Shown here piece after piece: positions 6,383 to 7,044 of a stretch of 7,044 bases of DNA. This stretch comes from Gemmatimonadota bacterium (GTDB lineage: Bacteria; GCA-2686955), in assembly GCA_026991065.1 (NCBI GenBank), contig JALXCG010000244.1, positions 1 through 7,044 on the forward strand, written 5' to 3'. Positions within the stretch are counted from its first letter, which is position 1, and every line of letters begins with the position of its first letter. Below the pieces are notes generated by a model. The model saw nothing but the letters and a program-made list of their open reading frames with translations, did not search any database and was not told the origin of the DNA. Made by a program: the position numbers and the translations under genes.

Positions 6383-6411
6383 TTGAGTGTATGGGGCGGA
6401 TAGCGTATCAA
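6383..6411 (+). promoter_or_regulatory. Candidate sigma70-type promoter for thrS
   Basis: TTGAGT (6383-6388) and TATCAA (6406-6411) are separated by 17 nt; each matches four of six consensus positions. Transcription would start near 6418, giving a leader of about 64 nt. The AT content rises here relative to the GC-rich stretch before it. The match is moderate, so this is a suggestion only. Confidence 0.35.
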
Positions 6412-6469
6412 GAAGTTTTCCCCATTTGGTTTTGTGCGTGGGGGCGAGATGCTGCCACGCCCGCGCTCC

Positions 6470-6474
6470 TGGAG
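6470..6474 (+). promoter_or_regulatory. Ribosome binding site fixing the thrS start at 6482
   Basis: TGGAG lies 7 nt before the ATG at 6482. An in-frame ATG at 6449 would add 11 residues (MLPRPRSWRSA). Those residues resemble nothing in the enzyme family, although G-rich sequence precedes that ATG too. Confidence 0.6.
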
Positions 6475-6481
6475 ATCTGCG

Positions 6482-7044
6482 ATGGACCACGCGGCCCGCG
6501 AAAACAGCGACCCCGAACTTTATCGAATTCGTCACAGCCTGGCCCACGTGCTGGCCCAAGCCGTGGTGGCGTTGCGTCCGGGGACCACGCTGGGATTCGG
6601 TCCGGCGATTGACGACGGGTTCTATTACGACTTCATTCTCGAGCAGCCGCTGACCGCCGAGGATTTCCCGGCGATCGAGAAGAAGATGAAGCACATCATC
6701 AAGCAGGGCCAGAAGTTCGAGCAGGAACTCCTGCCCTACGAGGCGGCGATGGCGCGCCTGGATGAGATGGGCGAGCCCTACAAGCGCGAATACGCGGAGG
6801 AACTGTTCGCCAAGCAGGGGATCGAGAAGCTGAGCTTTTTCAGCAATGGGCCGTTCCTGGACATGTGCGAAGGCCCGCATGTTTCCGATACGCGCAAGTT
6901 GCCGGCGGCGGGGTTCAAGCTCCGCTCGATCGCCGGGGCTTACTGGCGCGGCGATTCGGACAACGTGATGATGACGCGGATCTACGCCTGGGCCTTCCGC
7001 ACCCGGGAAGAGTTGGACGCGCACGTCAAGGCCTATAAGCAGGC
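6482..7044 (+). CDS. thrS: Threonyl-tRNA synthetase, N-terminal part, without TGS domain (runs off right edge)
   Basis: This enzyme attaches threonine to tRNA-Thr in the cytoplasm and removes wrongly attached serine. The 187 visible residues cover the editing (N2, tRNA-SAD) domain: H18 and H22 in RHSLAH, the GPAIDDGFYYDF block at 40-51, C129 and H133 in DMCEGPH (equivalent to the zinc/editing residues C182 and H186 of E. coli ThrRS), and GAYWRGDS at 152-159. The catalytic and anticodon-binding domains lie beyond the window. Family members such as the E. coli enzyme begin with a TGS domain of about 60 residues. Here the editing domain starts almost at once, and an in-frame TAG at 6401-6403 leaves no room for TGS upstream. 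TGS-less ThrRS are known in some bacteria, so the gene is probably intact. It seems to be transcribed on its own, after the terminator at 6084-6132. Confidence 0.97.
   Translation, partial: MDHAARENSDPELYRIRHSLAHVLAQAVVALRPGTTLGFGPAIDDGFYYDFILEQPLTAEDFPAIEKKMKHIIKQGQKFEQELLPYEAAMARLDEMGEPYKREYAEELFAKQGIEKLSFFSNGPFLDMCEGPHVSDTRKLPAAGFKLRSIAGAYWRGDSDNVMMTRIYAWAFRTREELDAHVKAYKQ

Noticed and set aside
6082-6612. Plus-strand ORFs across the thrS upstream region (176, 98, 88 and 78 codons)
   Set aside because: They are Arg/Pro/Gly-rich, run out of frame into thrS and cover a terminator; they are typical GC-rich noise.
6143-7024. Minus-strand 293-codon ORF opposite thrS
   Set aside because: It is antisense to unmistakable ThrRS sequence and continues into low-complexity GC-rich DNA.

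Overview
The window comes from a high-GC bacterium. It has long GC-rich ORFs, many antisense shadow ORFs and Shine-Dalgarno-led genes. The taxon cannot be fixed from this sequence. The giant one-component regulator and the short threonyl-tRNA synthetase would fit a Myxococcota-, Gemmatimonadota- or Eisenbacteria/FCB-like lineage, but that is a guess.

Layout: (1) Positions 1-5077, minus strand: one uninterrupted reading frame of 1692 visible codons, running off the left edge. It fuses an N-terminal Ser/Thr protein-kinase-like domain, a STAND/AAA_16-type NTPase, a long TPR array, a GAF domain and a sigma54-activating AAA+ domain. It is a bacterial enhancer-binding protein (bEBP). Its C-terminal end, where a Fis-type HTH is expected, lies outside the window. 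(2) Positions 5078-5491: a 414-bp divergent intergenic region. It holds a near-consensus sigma54 (-24/-12) promoter facing right at 5332-5347, two dyad-symmetric sequences 88 and about 124 bp upstream of the predicted start site, and two hairpins in the predicted leader, one a perfect 10-bp inverted repeat. (3) Positions 5492-6043, plus strand: a 183-aa exported protein made of two tandem DUF5666-like repeats, followed by a strong intrinsic terminator at 6084-6132. (4) Positions 6133-6481: GC-rich non-coding sequence with a candidate sigma70-type promoter near its end. (5) Positions 6482-7044, plus strand: the start of thrS (threonyl-tRNA synthetase), a form without the N-terminal TGS domain, running off the right edge.

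The parts suggest a self-contained regulatory cassette. A sigma54 activator with kinase-like, NTPase, TPR and GAF input modules sits back to back with a secreted DUF5666 protein whose own promoter is sigma54-type. The activator probably drives its divergent neighbour; this is inferred from promoter type and gene arrangement. thrS appears to be an independent housekeeping unit, insulated by the terminator.
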